Shown here: in pieces, positions 1 through 8,641 of the stretch
How the letters are laid out: each line of letters begins with the position of its first letter
Position numbering within the stretch: position 1 is the first letter of the stretch
Origin: JAKCDU01 sp035551615
GTDB lineage: Bacteria > Actinomycetota > Acidimicrobiia > Acidimicrobiales > Palsa-688
NCBI GenBank assembly: GCA_035551615.1
Contig: DASZNC010000163.1
Span: 1-64,000 of the forward strand
Direction: 5' to 3'
DNA: 64,000 bases
Program-made: the position numbers and the translations under genes
The notes under the pieces: model-generated
The model's database searches: none
What the model was told of the DNA's origin: nothing
What the model saw: only the letters and a program-made list of their open reading frames with translations

Positions 1-1
1 G

Positions 2-784
2 GCCGGCCACGCCAGCCTGGTCGACGGGGCCCGCTACTCCGACGGCGTCCTGCGCGCCTTCCGGCACAACCGCCCGAACAGCCTGGCCCGCACCCTGCGG
101 TCGTGGCGGGAGCAACCCGACTCCGGCGGCGTGCTCGTAGCCGTCGACGGGATCTATTCGATGGAGGGCGATCGGGCCCCGCTGGTCGAGATCGCCGAGC
201 TGTGCCGGTCGTTCGGCGCCCGCCTGCTGGTCGACGAGGCCCACGCCATCGGGGTGGCCGGCCCGTCCGGGGCGGGGACGGCGGCGGAGGCCGGAATCCA
301 GCCCGACCTCCTGATGGGAACCTTCTCCAAGTCACTCGCCAGCTGTGGCGGGTTCATCGCCGGATCACAGGCGGTCATCGACTTCTTGAAGATCGCCTGC
401 CGGCCGCTGATGTTCACCGCATCGGGGGTCCCGGCGGCCCTGGCCTCCGCGCTGGCGGCGGCCCGCATCGCCCGCGACGAGGACTGGCGGCGGGAGGCCG
501 TACTGGCCCGCGCCGACCAGCTGCGGCGGGGCCTGACCGACCTGGGCTACGACGTCGGTGCCTCGTCGGGCAGCCCGATCGTCCCGGTGTGGGTGGGCGA
601 CGTGTGGCAGGCCGGGCACCTGTGGAAGGCCCTCTTGGACGAGGGTGTGTACACCAACTGCGCCATCCCGCCGGCGGTGGCCAAGGCGCTCTTGCGCACG
701 TCGGTGATGGCGACCCACACCGAAGCCGACATCGAGTTGGCGCTGGCCGCCTTCGAGCGGGCCCGGCGGGTGCTCGCACCATAG
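2..784 (+). CDS. Alpha-oxoamine synthase, serine palmitoyltransferase-like (5' end outside window)
   Basis: This PLP enzyme family condenses an amino acid with an acyl thioester and releases CO2. The frame is open from base 2, so the N-terminus is missing; 260 residues remain. Seen: a GHASLVDG segment, DGIYSMEGD, the LLVDEAHAIG strand with the PLP-binding Asp, and GTFSKSLASCGGFIAG, whose Lys should form the Schiff base. The GTFSKS and ACRPLMFTAS motifs look more like serine palmitoyltransferase than like BioF, which usually has GTLGKA and RP..FSTA. It converges on a GNAT-like gene of the type that includes bacterial ceramide synthases. The specific substrate is an inference; 8-amino-7-oxononanoate synthase or CqsA-like activity are alternatives. 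Confidence 0.85.
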   Translation, partial: AGHASLVDGARYSDGVLRAFRHNRPNSLARTLRSWREQPDSGGVLVAVDGIYSMEGDRAPLVEIAELCRSFGARLLVDEAHAIGVAGPSGAGTAAEAGIQPDLLMGTFSKSLASCGGFIAGSQAVIDFLKIACRPLMFTASGVPAALASALAAARIARDEDWRREAVLARADQLRRGLTDLGYDVGASSGSPIVPVWVGDVWQAGHLWKALLDEGVYTNCAIPPAVAKALLRTSVMATHTEADIELALAAFERARRVLAP

Positions 785-812
785 AGGGACCTTTCGGTAG
801 GTCCGGGTGGTC

Positions 813-875
813 GCTGTGTGGGCGGTACGGCCGGGAGGCCGCGCTGTGGGCGGTCGTGCGGTACGGCCGGGGGCC
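813..875. repeat. Two degenerate copies of a GGCGGTACGGCCGGG-type unit in a convergent spacer
   Basis: Unit 1 (813-840) and unit 2 (843-875) both begin GCTGTG, contain CGGTACGGCCGGG and end GGCC; unit 2 carries a few extra bases before CGGTAC. They fill most of the 114-bp spacer between two gene 3' ends. No function is evident; a bidirectional terminator or spacer element is possible. Confidence 0.5.
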
Positions 876-898
876 TTCGGGCGGCAGGTGCTCGGGGC

Positions 899-2002
899 CT
901 ACAGGGTCTTCTGGTAGAGCCGCCAGATCTTGGAGCGGGTGGCGCCCATGGCCTCCAACTGGGTATTGATGCGGTGGTTGACGGCCAGCGTCCAGCCGCC
1001 CTCCGACTCGGTTATGTACGGGTCGGCGGCCAGGCGATCCACAATTTCCCGGTACAGCAGCGGGCCCAGCGCCAGGTGTTGGTAGTCGGGCCGGATCCCG
1101 AGCGCCCACACCCGGGCCTTGTGCACCTTCTTGCGGGTCGTGAGCAGCGGCAGCCACCCGGTCGGGAACAGCCGCCCGGAGCGAACCCGTTGCATGGCGA
1201 TGTTCATGTCGGGCAGGGCCAGGCACACGGCGACGGGGGTGCCGTCGGTCGTCTCCAGGCCGAAGGCCCACTCCGGACGGATGATCTGCTTCAGCTGCTT
1301 GGCCAGGTGCCGGATCTCCGGTTCGGGCATCGGCGCAAAGCCCCAGTTGTCCTGCCAGGCGGCGTTGTATATCTCGAAGAAGCGGCCCACCTCGGCGTCG
1401 TAGTTGTCCATGTCGATCGTGCGGGCCCGTACCTGGGCCCGCTTCTGCAGCCGATCGAGGGTGCGCCGCTGGCGTTCCGACAGCTCGGTCGTCGTCTTCT
1501 GGAAGTGCCAGCCGTACAGGTCCATGGCCGGTTCCCACCCGTGGCCGGTCCACAACGCCTCGTAGTACCGGGGATTCTGGAGGGTCAGGATGGCGGGCGG
1601 ATCATCGAAGCCGTCGACCAGGAGGCCCAGCTCGTCGTTGGTGGTGAAGTTGGCCGGACCGACGCAGGTGCCGGCCCCCCGGTTCCGGGCCCAGTCGGCG
1701 GCCGTGTCGAACAAGGCGCCGGCCACGTCGGGGTCGTCGAAGGTGTCGTAGAAGCCGACCCACGCCCAGTTCACCTTCTGGTGCTCATTGAAGAGGGAGT
1801 CGATGCAGGCGGCGAGGCGCCCGACCGGGCGGCCGTGTCGGTAGGCGACCCAGAGGGCCGTCTCCTGGTGGGCGTTGGCCGGATGTTTCGGCGAGATCCG
1901 GTCGTGGACGGTGATCCGCAGCGGCGGGATCCAGTCGGGATCGCCTCCGTGGATGCGGAAAGGCACATCGACGAACACCCGCCGGCCGTTCCACCCGGTC
2001 AT
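899..2002 (-). CDS. GNAT-like N-acyltransferase family protein (YghO / bacterial ceramide synthase type)
   Basis: A soluble protein of 367 residues. The start is ATG at 2002, because GGAGGT lies 7 nt upstream; the ATG at 2026 has no ribosome site. The N-terminal segment (VFVDVPFRIH, then a WIPPLR motif), the central FTTNDELGLLVDGFDDPP block and the C-terminal GNAT-like fold with YQHLALGPLLYREIV match a family of about 370-residue GNAT-superfamily proteins. That family includes the acyltransferase used in bacterial ceramide synthesis. It converges on a serine-palmitoyltransferase-like gene, which would fit N-acylation of a sphingoid base. Family placement is from memory of motifs; the ceramide role is inferred. 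Confidence 0.75.
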   Translation of the reverse strand: MTGWNGRRVFVDVPFRIHGGDPDWIPPLRITVHDRISPKHPANAHQETALWVAYRHGRPVGRLAACIDSLFNEHQKVNWAWVGFYDTFDDPDVAGALFDTAADWARNRGAGTCVGPANFTTNDELGLLVDGFDDPPAILTLQNPRYYEALWTGHGWEPAMDLYGWHFQKTTTELSERQRRTLDRLQKRAQVRARTIDMDNYDAEVGRFFEIYNAAWQDNWGFAPMPEPEIRHLAKQLKQIIRPEWAFGLETTDGTPVAVCLALPDMNIAMQRVRSGRLFPTGWLPLLTTRKKVHKARVWALGIRPDYQHLALGPLLYREIVDRLAADPYITESEGGWTLAVNHRINTQLEAMGATRSKIWRLYQKTL

Positions 2003-2204
2003 CCGACGTACCTCCGGAGCGGCCATCCGGAGAAAGGTATCCGACCCGTCCGAACCGTCCGAATCGCTCCCGGGGTTGGCGGACCGGCACCTGCCCCCGA
2101 TCACCGGGGGGGCCTGTGGGAGGGGCGCCCATTGCCGGTCCCTTGGCGGGCGGGGTCGGACCGGGACGGGCGCTTCGAGGAGCGCGCCTGGCAAGCTGGA
2201 ATCG

Positions 2205-3245
2205 ATGACCGCTGAGAGAACCGTTGATGCCGATCCGCCGCTGCCCCCCGTCGAGCGGGTCCGCCCGGGCCTGTGGAGTATCCCGGTCCCGATCCCGAAC
2301 AACCCGCTGCGGTACGTACTGGTGTACGCGTTCGAGACCGATCGGGGCCCGTACCTCATCGACGCCGGATGGAACACCGACGATGCCTACGCCAAGTTGG
2401 TCGAGGGTCTGGACGAGGCCGGGTTCGCCATCGATGACGTCCAAGGCGTCCTCGTCACCCACATCCATCCCGACCATTACGGCCTGGCCGGGCGGATCCG
2501 AGAGGCGTCGGGGGCGTGGATCGGCCTGCACCCGGCCGACGCCGCTCTCATCGAGGACCGCTACGAGGAACCCGCTGACCTGATCCAGAAGCTGGGCGCC
2601 ATGCTCCGGCGGGACGGGGCCCCGGCCGAGGAGATCGCCACCCTCCAGAACGCGTCGATGCCCGTCCGGCCGTGGGTCACCACGGCCATCCCCGACCGGC
2701 TCATCGAGGACGGGGACAAGGCCGATATCCCCGGTTGGGATCTGACCGCCATCTGGACGCCCGGCCATTCTCCGGGCCACATCTGCCTGTACGAGGCCGG
2801 GAACCGGCTGATGCTGGCCGGCGACCACGTGCTGCCCCGGATCACACCCAACATCTCGTTCCACCCGCAGGCCGGCCCCGATCCGCTGGGCGATTTCCTC
2901 AACTCGCTGGACAAGGTGGCGGCCTACGACACGGTCGAAGCCCTGCCCGCCCACGAGCACCGCTTCACCGACCTGCCCGGACGGGTGGCCGAGCTCAAGG
3001 GCCACCACCACGCCCGCTTCGACGAGGTAGTGGCGGCCATCCAAGAGGGCCACACCTCGGCGTGGTCCATCGCCGGCCAGATGACCTGGAGCCGGCCGTG
3101 GGAGCAGATCCAGGGCTGGATGCGCCGGGCCGCGGCCGGCGAGACACTCGCCCACCTGCGCTATCTGGAGAAGCGGGGCGTGCTGGCCGAGCAGGAGGGT
3201 GAGCCGTCGGTGTGGAGCCTGGTCGACATCGCCAGCCGGGCCTGA
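2205..3245 (+). CDS. MBL-fold metallo-hydrolase
   Basis: A 346-residue metallo-beta-lactamase-fold hydrolase, probably cytoplasmic because no signal peptide is visible. The signature THIHPDHYG (about residues 84-92) gives the HxHxDH zinc ligands. GHSPGHI and AGDHVL later in the chain supply further metal ligands, and PAHEHRF near residue 248 may supply the last one. The C-terminal 90 residues look like the helical extension seen in hydroxyacylglutathione hydrolase-like or thioesterase-like members. ATG 2205 is chosen because upstream sequence in frame lacks family character. The gene lies 60 bp before a FadD-like gene in the same direction. Substrate unknown. Confidence 0.85.
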   Translation: MTAERTVDADPPLPPVERVRPGLWSIPVPIPNNPLRYVLVYAFETDRGPYLIDAGWNTDDAYAKLVEGLDEAGFAIDDVQGVLVTHIHPDHYGLAGRIREASGAWIGLHPADAALIEDRYEEPADLIQKLGAMLRRDGAPAEEIATLQNASMPVRPWVTTAIPDRLIEDGDKADIPGWDLTAIWTPGHSPGHICLYEAGNRLMLAGDHVLPRITPNISFHPQAGPDPLGDFLNSLDKVAAYDTVEALPAHEHRFTDLPGRVAELKGHHHARFDEVVAAIQEGHTSAWSIAGQMTWSRPWEQIQGWMRRAAAGETLAHLRYLEKRGVLAEQEGEPSVWSLVDIASRA

Positions 3246-3305
3246 GAAGCCGGTGACCGGACCAACAAGTGCTCGGTGCGGCGCGAGCGCGGCCGAGGAG
3301 GGCCG

Positions 3306-4928
3306 ATGAGCAACTGGAACTACGCCGACGTCTGGGACGCGGTCGCCGCCACCGTCGCCGAGCGGCCGGCCCTGCAACAGGGTGAGATCAGGCGCAGCTG
3401 GGCCGAATTGGAGACCCGGGCGGCGTCGCTCGCCACCACCCTCAGGGAGGCCGGCCTCGGTCATCAGGCCAAGGTCTCCGAGTACCTGTACAACTGCCCC
3501 GCCTACATCGAAACGCTCTACGCCTGCTTCAAGGCCGGGCTGGTGCCGGTGAACACCAACTACCGGTACACCGACGACGAACTGGTGTACCTGTGGGAGA
3601 ACTCCGACACCGAGGCGGTGGTCTTCCACGGCACCTTCGCCGAGACCGTCGAGCGGCTACGGCCCCGCCTGGCCGACGTCAAGCTCTGGTTACATGTCGA
3701 CGACGGCTCCGGGCCGACACCGGAGTGGGCCCACCCGTACGAGGTGGCCGCCACCCGGCCGGCCGACGCCGAGATCACCGGTCCGCGTCCGGGCGACGAC
3801 TACCTGTTCATCTACACCGGCGGGACCACCGGGATGCCGAAGGGTGTCATGTGGCGCCAGGACGACCTGTTCGCCACTCTCAACAAGACGGCCGCTGTGC
3901 GCTACCCGGAGTCGGGCGGGATCGATGATGTGCGGGCCGTCCTGGCCCAGCCGTCCAAGTACGCCCCACCGCGAATGGTTCCCGGCCCCCCGCTCATGCA
4001 CGGCACCGGGCTGTTCACGGCCATGACCGTGCTGAGCAGCGGGGGATCGGTCGTCCTGCCCGAAGGCCGGCACCTGGACGTCCCGGCCCTGCTCGATCTC
4101 ATCGAGACGGAGCGGGTCACCGAGATCTCCATCGTGGGTGATGCCTTCGCCAAACCCATCCTGGCCGCCCTCGACGCCGAGCCGGACCGATGGGACATCT
4201 CCTCGCTCTGGCTGATGGTGAGCTCCGGCGTCATGTGGTCGGCCCAGGTCAAAGAGGGCCTCCTGCGCCACCAGCCCAAGATGACCCTCGTCGACACACT
4301 GGGATCCTCCGAGGCGATCGGCATGGCCCGGTCCACCTCGCGCGCCGGCCAGACAACCGCCACCGCCGGCTTCAGCCTGGGACCCGACACCAAGGTCCTG
4401 ACCGAGGACGGCCGGGAGGTGCAGGCCGGCTCCGAGGAGCAGGGCCGCGTCGCCATCCGGGGCCGGGGACCGATGGGCTACTACAAGGACCCGGGCAAGT
4501 CGGCGACCACCTTCATGCTCATCGACGGCGAGCGGTGGACCATCCCCGGCGACTTCGCCATGGTCCGGGCCGACGGCTCGGTCCACCTGCTGGGCCGGGG
4601 ATCGGTGTGCATCAACACCGGCGGCGAGAAGGTCTTCCCCGAAGAGGTGGAGGAGGCCATCAAGCTCCATCCGTCGGTGGCCGACGCCGTGGTCGTGGGC
4701 GTACCGGACGACCGCTTCGGCGAGACCGTCACTGCAGTGGTGGAGCGCCGGCCGGGTGCCACCGGGACCGATGATGAGCTGATCGACTGGGTGAAGGGTC
4801 GGCTGGCCGCCTACAAGGCGCCCCGCCGGATCGTGGCCATCCCGACGATCGGCCGGTCACCGAGCGGCAAGGTCGACTACCGCCGCCTGCGCCAGCACGC
4901 CATCGACTCCGTCGGGGCGCCGTCGTAG
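3306..4928 (+). CDS. Acyl-CoA synthetase, AMP-binding (FadD-type)
   Basis: A 540-residue adenylate-forming enzyme that should activate a carboxylic acid with ATP and load it on CoA. Seen: the P-loop-like YTGGTTGMPKGVMW (about residues 171-184), GSSEAIG, the hinge GRGSVCINTGGEKVFPEE, and the C-terminal catalytic Lys in SPSGKVDY (about residue 522). The GMPKGVMW form resembles mycobacterial FadD19/FadD17 synthetases of steroid side-chain and long-chain metabolism, so a bulky hydrophobic acid is plausible but unproven. ATG 3306 has GGAGGG 6 nt upstream. The upstream MBL-fold gene is co-directional. Confidence 0.9.
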   Translation: MSNWNYADVWDAVAATVAERPALQQGEIRRSWAELETRAASLATTLREAGLGHQAKVSEYLYNCPAYIETLYACFKAGLVPVNTNYRYTDDELVYLWENSDTEAVVFHGTFAETVERLRPRLADVKLWLHVDDGSGPTPEWAHPYEVAATRPADAEITGPRPGDDYLFIYTGGTTGMPKGVMWRQDDLFATLNKTAAVRYPESGGIDDVRAVLAQPSKYAPPRMVPGPPLMHGTGLFTAMTVLSSGGSVVLPEGRHLDVPALLDLIETERVTEISIVGDAFAKPILAALDAEPDRWDISSLWLMVSSGVMWSAQVKEGLLRHQPKMTLVDTLGSSEAIGMARSTSRAGQTTATAGFSLGPDTKVLTEDGREVQAGSEEQGRVAIRGRGPMGYYKDPGKSATTFMLIDGERWTIPGDFAMVRADGSVHLLGRGSVCINTGGEKVFPEEVEEAIKLHPSVADAVVVGVPDDRFGETVTAVVERRPGATGTDDELIDWVKGRLAAYKAPRRIVAIPTIGRSPSGKVDYRRLRQHAIDSVGAPS

Positions 4929-4977
4929 CAGCGGTGTCCGGCGGCACCGGGCGGCGGGGCGTGTCGGGTTCGGGGCC

Positions 4978-5050
4978 GGTTGGCCGGGTGCGGCGAGTTC
5001 AGGGTTGGCCGGGTGGGCGCGGCGGGTTCGGGGTGGCCCGGGTGGGCGCG
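4978..5050. repeat. Three degenerate GGTTGGCCGGGTG units
   Basis: Units start at 4978, 5003 and 5032. Each has GGT(T)GG(C)CCGGGTG followed by a GGCG-rich tail; the first two continue into CGGCG(A/G)GTTC. They are about 25-29 bp apart. Confidence 0.5.
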
Positions 5051-5105
5051 ATCAGGCGCCGCTGTCGCGATAATCCGGTCCAGAGATGTCGGGCGTAGTC
5101 CCGAC

Positions 5106-5207
5106 TGGACCGCCAGATGGTCGAAATGTGCGTTCCTGCGGTCCACTCCAGTGGGGCGTGGATTCGAGTGGACCGCCAGATGACCGAAATGCGCGTTCTG
5201 ACGGGCC
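5106..5207. repeat. Duplicated hairpin-forming repeat, 63-bp period
   Basis: Copy 1 starts at 5106 and copy 2 at 5169. Both begin TGGACCGCCAGATG, then share CGAAATG(T/C)GCGTTC. Copy 1 is bounded by a perfect 8-bp inverted repeat, TGGACCGC (5106-5113) and GCGGTCCA (5138-5145); copy 2 keeps a partial form. Between them lies CCACT-CC-AGTGG (5143-5154). Confidence 0.65.
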
Positions 5208-5365
5208 AGCCAGATCGAGTGACGCGAGCGTGGACCGAATCAACGCGCCAAAGATCCGGCCTCCCATCTAGCCCGACCGGCCCCGCCGAACCGAGCCCAA
5301 CTCCGCAGTCGCTCGCGCATCCAGATCCCGCGAGAAGTGAGCCCGGCGCCCGGTGGCGGCGGTGC

Positions 5366-5821
5366 TCAGGATTCGACGGTGACTGACGAGATGTACCAGC
5401 CGGAGCGGCCCTGGGTGGCGAAGATCTCGTACAGACTGCCGGTGTTCCGGTTGGCATAGGTGCAGGTGGTCGGCCCGTCGGCCGGAGCGCTGCAGCCCCG
5501 CTCCTGGATGTACTGACCGGGGAAGGGGCTGGCGAACAGGGCGGCGACGGCGGCCGGGGAGGCCACGCCGGCGGCCGCCGACCGGTTGTTCTCGGACCAG
5601 AAGTTGACCAGCGCGCCGGCGGCCGCGTCGGCGGAGGCTTGGGGGGTCGTCGGGGCGTAGACGGTAGTAGCGGTCGGCTTCGGCGCCGTCGTCGTGGATG
5701 TGGTCACCGGAGACGCCGTAGTCGGCGTACCGGTCGTCGGTGTGACCTCCCCCCGGGGCGAGGACGAACAGCCGGTCAGCACCAGCGCGGTGGTAGCCAG
5801 GAGGGCGAGGGGGACGCGCAC
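5366..5821 (-). CDS. Small secreted lipoprotein of unknown function
   Basis: 151 residues from a GTG at 5821. The N-terminus is a lipoprotein signal: a short hydrophobic stretch followed by the lipobox LVLTGC, after which a Thr/Pro/Ser-rich linker (about 40 residues) leads to a C-terminal domain. That domain has two Cys (ERGCSAP and TTCTYAN) that could pair, and a pattern of strands ending GWYISSVTV that hints at an NTF2-like fold. I do not recognise a specific family. A TACCTT hexamer ends 7 nt upstream of the GTG and overlaps the -10 of the divergent gene. Confidence 0.7.
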   Translation of the reverse strand: MRVPLALLATTALVLTGCSSSPRGEVTPTTGTPTTASPVTTSTTTAPKPTATTVYAPTTPQASADAAAGALVNFWSENNRSAAAGVASPAAVAALFASPFPGQYIQERGCSAPADGPTTCTYANRNTGSLYEIFATQGRSGWYISSVTVES

Positions 5822-5828
5822 GGGCCTC

Positions 5829-5838
5829 AAGGTACGTT
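5829..5838. promoter_or_regulatory. Overlapping divergent -10 hexamers (AAGGTACGTT)
   Basis: On the plus strand TACGTT (5833-5838) ends 7 nt before the GTG at 5846. On the minus strand TACCTT (5834-5829) ends 7 nt before the GTG at 5821. The two boxes share the central TA. Only 24 bp separate the two start codons, so both promoters, if real, are leaderless and compete for one polymerase site. Confidence 0.45.
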
Positions 5839-5845
5839 GTCCGGC

Positions 5846-6472
5846 GTGCTCGGTGCGATCATCGCGGCGGTGACCGACGGCGGGGATCCGGCGGTCTATG
5901 CGGGCGGGCCCGCGGCGCTGGCGCCGGGTGGCCACCCAGCGGTCTACGACGTGCTGGTCGCCATCCACGTCATCACCGCCGTCATCGGTTTCGGCGCGGT
6001 GGCCGTCAGCGGCGTATACGGCGCCATAGGTCGCACCGCCGGCACCGCCCGCAGCCGCCCGGAATCGGTGGCCGAGGTGCGGCGCTTCTTCCGGTCCGGC
6101 TCTGTGCCGGAGTACCTGATCCTGGTGGCGCCGGTGTTCGGAATCGGGGCCATGTCGGTGCGGCCCGGTGGGGGCGAGTTCGGCCAGCTGTGGGCGGTGG
6201 CCGGCCTGGTGATATGGGTGGCCGCCGGGGCCCTGCTGCTGGTGGTGATCCGCCCGGCCGAGACCGCCATCCGGGCGTCCGCCGGCACCGTCGCCGGCCG
6301 CCGGCCCGACATCGACGCCGCCCCAAGCCAGCCCGACATCGACGCCGCCCCAACCCAGCCGGACGACGACGCCGCCCTCGGCCGAGCCGGCCGCCGACTG
6401 GCCTGGGCCGCCGCCGGGTCGGATGTCCTATTCGTGATCGCCCTCCTCCTCATGGTCACCCAGCCGTCCTAG
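5846..6472 (+). CDS. Integral membrane protein, DUF2269-like
   Basis: 208 residues from a GTG at 5846. Seen: a first transmembrane segment (DVLVAIHVITAVIGFGAVAV), further hydrophobic segments around LILVAPVFGIGAM, LWAVAGLVIWVAAGALLLVV and, at the C-terminus, DVLFVIALLLMVTQP. A His in the first helix and the helix spacing resemble DUF2269 proteins. A hydrophilic loop before the last helix contains two near-identical DIDAAP repeats. Function unknown. It is divergent from the lipoprotein gene with a shared promoter region. Confidence 0.65.
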   Translation: MLGAIIAAVTDGGDPAVYAGGPAALAPGGHPAVYDVLVAIHVITAVIGFGAVAVSGVYGAIGRTAGTARSRPESVAEVRRFFRSGSVPEYLILVAPVFGIGAMSVRPGGGEFGQLWAVAGLVIWVAAGALLLVVIRPAETAIRASAGTVAGRRPDIDAAPSQPDIDAAPTQPDDDAALGRAGRRLAWAAAGSDVLFVIALLLMVTQPS

Positions 6473-6555
6473 TCGGCGCGGGCAGGAGGCGAGCACGTTC
6501 GGCGCGGCCCGGGTATTGCGCGCCGCGGCCGGCCTCGGTCGTACGATGCGGATAT

Positions 6556-8640
6556 ATGGCAGCGGCTTCGGTAGGAGAGAGCAGCACCTTCCGGGGTATC
6601 CCGGTCGAGGAGATCCGGGAGGACTTCCGGCTGGCCTGGATATCGCGCTGCCTCGACGACCGGGAGATCGCCCTGCAGAAGCAGAGCCGGGTGTTCTTCC
6701 AGATCTCCGGGGCCGGCCACGAAGCGCTGCTGCTGGGCCTGGGCCGGTACCTGCGGGGCGGCTACGACTGGTTCTTCCCGTACTACCGGGACCGGGCGCT
6801 CATGCTCTCGCTCGGCATCACCCCTGAGGAGATCCTCTACCAGGCGGTCGGATCATCCTTGGATCCGTCGTCGGGGGGCCGGCAGATGCCCTGCCACTGG
6901 GGCCACGCCGGGCTCAACGTGGTCACCGAGTCGTCGGCCACCGGCAGCCAGTGCCTGCCCGCGGTCGGCTGTGCCGAGGCGTCCCGCTACATCAGTCGCC
7001 GGCCCGACCTACCCGGTTGTGTGGCCCATGGCGACGAGTTGACCTACGTGTCCCTCGGCGAGGGGGCGACGTCGGAGGGCGAGTTCTGGGAGAGTCTGAA
7101 CTCGGCCTGCACCCTCCACCTGCCGGTCCTGTTCGTGGTGGCCGACAACGGCTTCGCCATCTCGGTGCCGTCCAGTGACCAGTCTCCGGCACCCATCTCC
7201 GAGCTGGTGCAGGGCTTCCGTGGCCTCCACATCCACTCCGTGGACGGCCGGGACTACTTCGAGGTGCGCCGGCGGTCGGCCGAGATTGTCGCCCAGGTCC
7301 GGGCCGGTGTCGGGCCGGCCCTCGTGCACGCCACCGTCACCCGGCCCTACTCCCACTCGGCGGCCGACACCCAGAGCAAGTACCGCTCGGCCGACGAGTT
7401 GGCCGACGAGGCGGCCCACGACCCGTTGCTGCTGATGGAGTTGACGATGATCGAGGCCGGCCTGATGTCGGCCGACGAGGCCCAGGCGGTCAAAGATGAT
7501 GCCCGTCAGGCGGTCGCCGCCGCGTCGCGGACCGCGCTGGCTGCCCCCCGCCCCGACCCCATCACGGTGACCGACAACGTGGTCGCCCTGCCCGAGGTGG
7601 AGGCATCGGAGGAGACCGGCGAAGGCGAGGTGGTGGCGCTGGGCGAAGCCATCAAGCGCACCCTGCACGAGTTGATGGCCGACGACGAGCGCATCCGCGT
7701 GTTCGGCGAGGACGTGGCCGATGCCCGCGAGCAGGTGCTGGCCAACGTCGAGGGCAAGGGTGGGGTGTTCGGCACCACCCACGGCCTCCAGCGGGAGTTC
7801 GGGATCGCCCGCTGCTTCAACACCCCTCTGGCCGAGGCCAACATCGTCGGCCGGGCGGTGGGCCAGGCCATCCGCGGCCTGCGCCCGGTCCCCGAGGTGC
7901 AGTTCTTCGATTACATCTGGCCGGCCATGCAGCAGATCAAGACCGAGGCGGCAACCATCCGCTGGCGGTCCAACGGGGCGTTCAGCTGCCCGATGGTGTT
8001 GCGGGTACCGATCGGCGGCTATCTGCAGGGCGGGGCGATCTGGCACTCGCAGTCGGGCGAATCGATCTTCGCCCACGTACCCGGCCTGACCATCGTGATG
8101 CCGTCCCGGGCGGCCGATGCGGCCGGGCTCCTGCGCACGGCGCTGTCCGCCGACGATCCGGTTCTGTTCCTCGAGCACAAGCACCTGCTGCGCCAGCCCT
8201 ACACCAAGACGCCGTTCCCTCCGGCGCCGTTCAAGGTGCCGTTCGGCCGGGCCCGGCAGGTGGTCTCCGGTGACGACCTCACCATCGTGACGTGGGGGGC
8301 GACGGTCGAGAAGGCCCGCCAGGCGGCCGAGTCCATCACCGACGCCAGCGTGCAGGTGATCGACCTGCGCTCGATCATCCCCTGGGACAAGGAGATGGTG
8401 GCCGAGGCCGTTTCACGCACCAGCCGGGTGCTGGTCGTCCACGAGGACGTCCTCACCGCCGGCTTCGGAGCCGAGGTGGCGGCATGGGTGGGCGAGCACT
8501 GCTTCACCGACCTCGATGCCCCGGTGTCGCGCCTCGGGGCCACCGACACCCACGTCGCCTACGAGCCCAGCCTGGAGAAGGCGATCCTGCCGCAGGTCGA
8601 CGACATCGCCCGAGCGGCCCGACGAGTACTGGAGTTCTGA
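6556..8640 (+). CDS. Fused E1 alpha-beta of a 2-oxoacid dehydrogenase (branched-chain or pyruvate type)
   Basis: 694 residues combining both E1 subunits. The alpha half (about residues 1-345) has the thiamine diphosphate signature GEGATSEGEFWE followed about 25 residues later by ADNGFAIS. The beta half (from about residue 355) has GEAIKRTLHEL, FGEDVAD, FNTPLAEANIVG and the C-terminal transketolase-like domain. The enzyme decarboxylates a 2-oxoacid and transfers the acyl group to a lipoyl E2. No E2 or E3 gene is in the window. ATG 6556 follows a TACGAT hexamer by 8 nt. The mscR start is 1 bp downstream of its stop, so the two are probably cotranscribed. Separate-subunit E1 is more common in bacteria; fused forms exist. 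Confidence 0.9.
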   Translation: MAAASVGESSTFRGIPVEEIREDFRLAWISRCLDDREIALQKQSRVFFQISGAGHEALLLGLGRYLRGGYDWFFPYYRDRALMLSLGITPEEILYQAVGSSLDPSSGGRQMPCHWGHAGLNVVTESSATGSQCLPAVGCAEASRYISRRPDLPGCVAHGDELTYVSLGEGATSEGEFWESLNSACTLHLPVLFVVADNGFAISVPSSDQSPAPISELVQGFRGLHIHSVDGRDYFEVRRRSAEIVAQVRAGVGPALVHATVTRPYSHSAADTQSKYRSADELADEAAHDPLLLMELTMIEAGLMSADEAQAVKDDARQAVAAASRTALAAPRPDPITVTDNVVALPEVEASEETGEGEVVALGEAIKRTLHELMADDERIRVFGEDVADAREQVLANVEGKGGVFGTTHGLQREFGIARCFNTPLAEANIVGRAVGQAIRGLRPVPEVQFFDYIWPAMQQIKTEAATIRWRSNGAFSCPMVLRVPIGGYLQGGAIWHSQSGESIFAHVPGLTIVMPSRAADAAGLLRTALSADDPVLFLEHKHLLRQPYTKTPFPPAPFKVPFGRARQVVSGDDLTIVTWGATVEKARQAAESITDASVQVIDLRSIIPWDKEMVAEAVSRTSRVLVVHEDVLTAGFGAEVAAWVGEHCFTDLDAPVSRLGATDTHVAYEPSLEKAILPQVDDIARAARRVLEF

Positions 8641-8641
8641 C

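Larger units (their letters stand above)
4929..5365. other. 437-bp convergent intergenic region with repeats, no gene seen
   Basis: It lies between the 3' end of the FadD-type gene and the 3' end of a lipoprotein gene. It holds two repeat sets (4978-5050 and 5106-5207) and a weak hairpin CGGTG/CACCG at 4932-4949. Open frames across it change character at the repeats and show no family motif, so I do not call a gene. Confidence 0.6.

Noticed and set aside
1785..3629. 614-codon open frame on the minus strand over the MBL-fold and FadD genes
   Set aside because: It is a shadow of the plus-strand genes with no domain signature.
5106..5207. CRISPR array
   Set aside because: There are only two copies, the supposed spacer is not bounded by identical repeats, and there are no cas genes.
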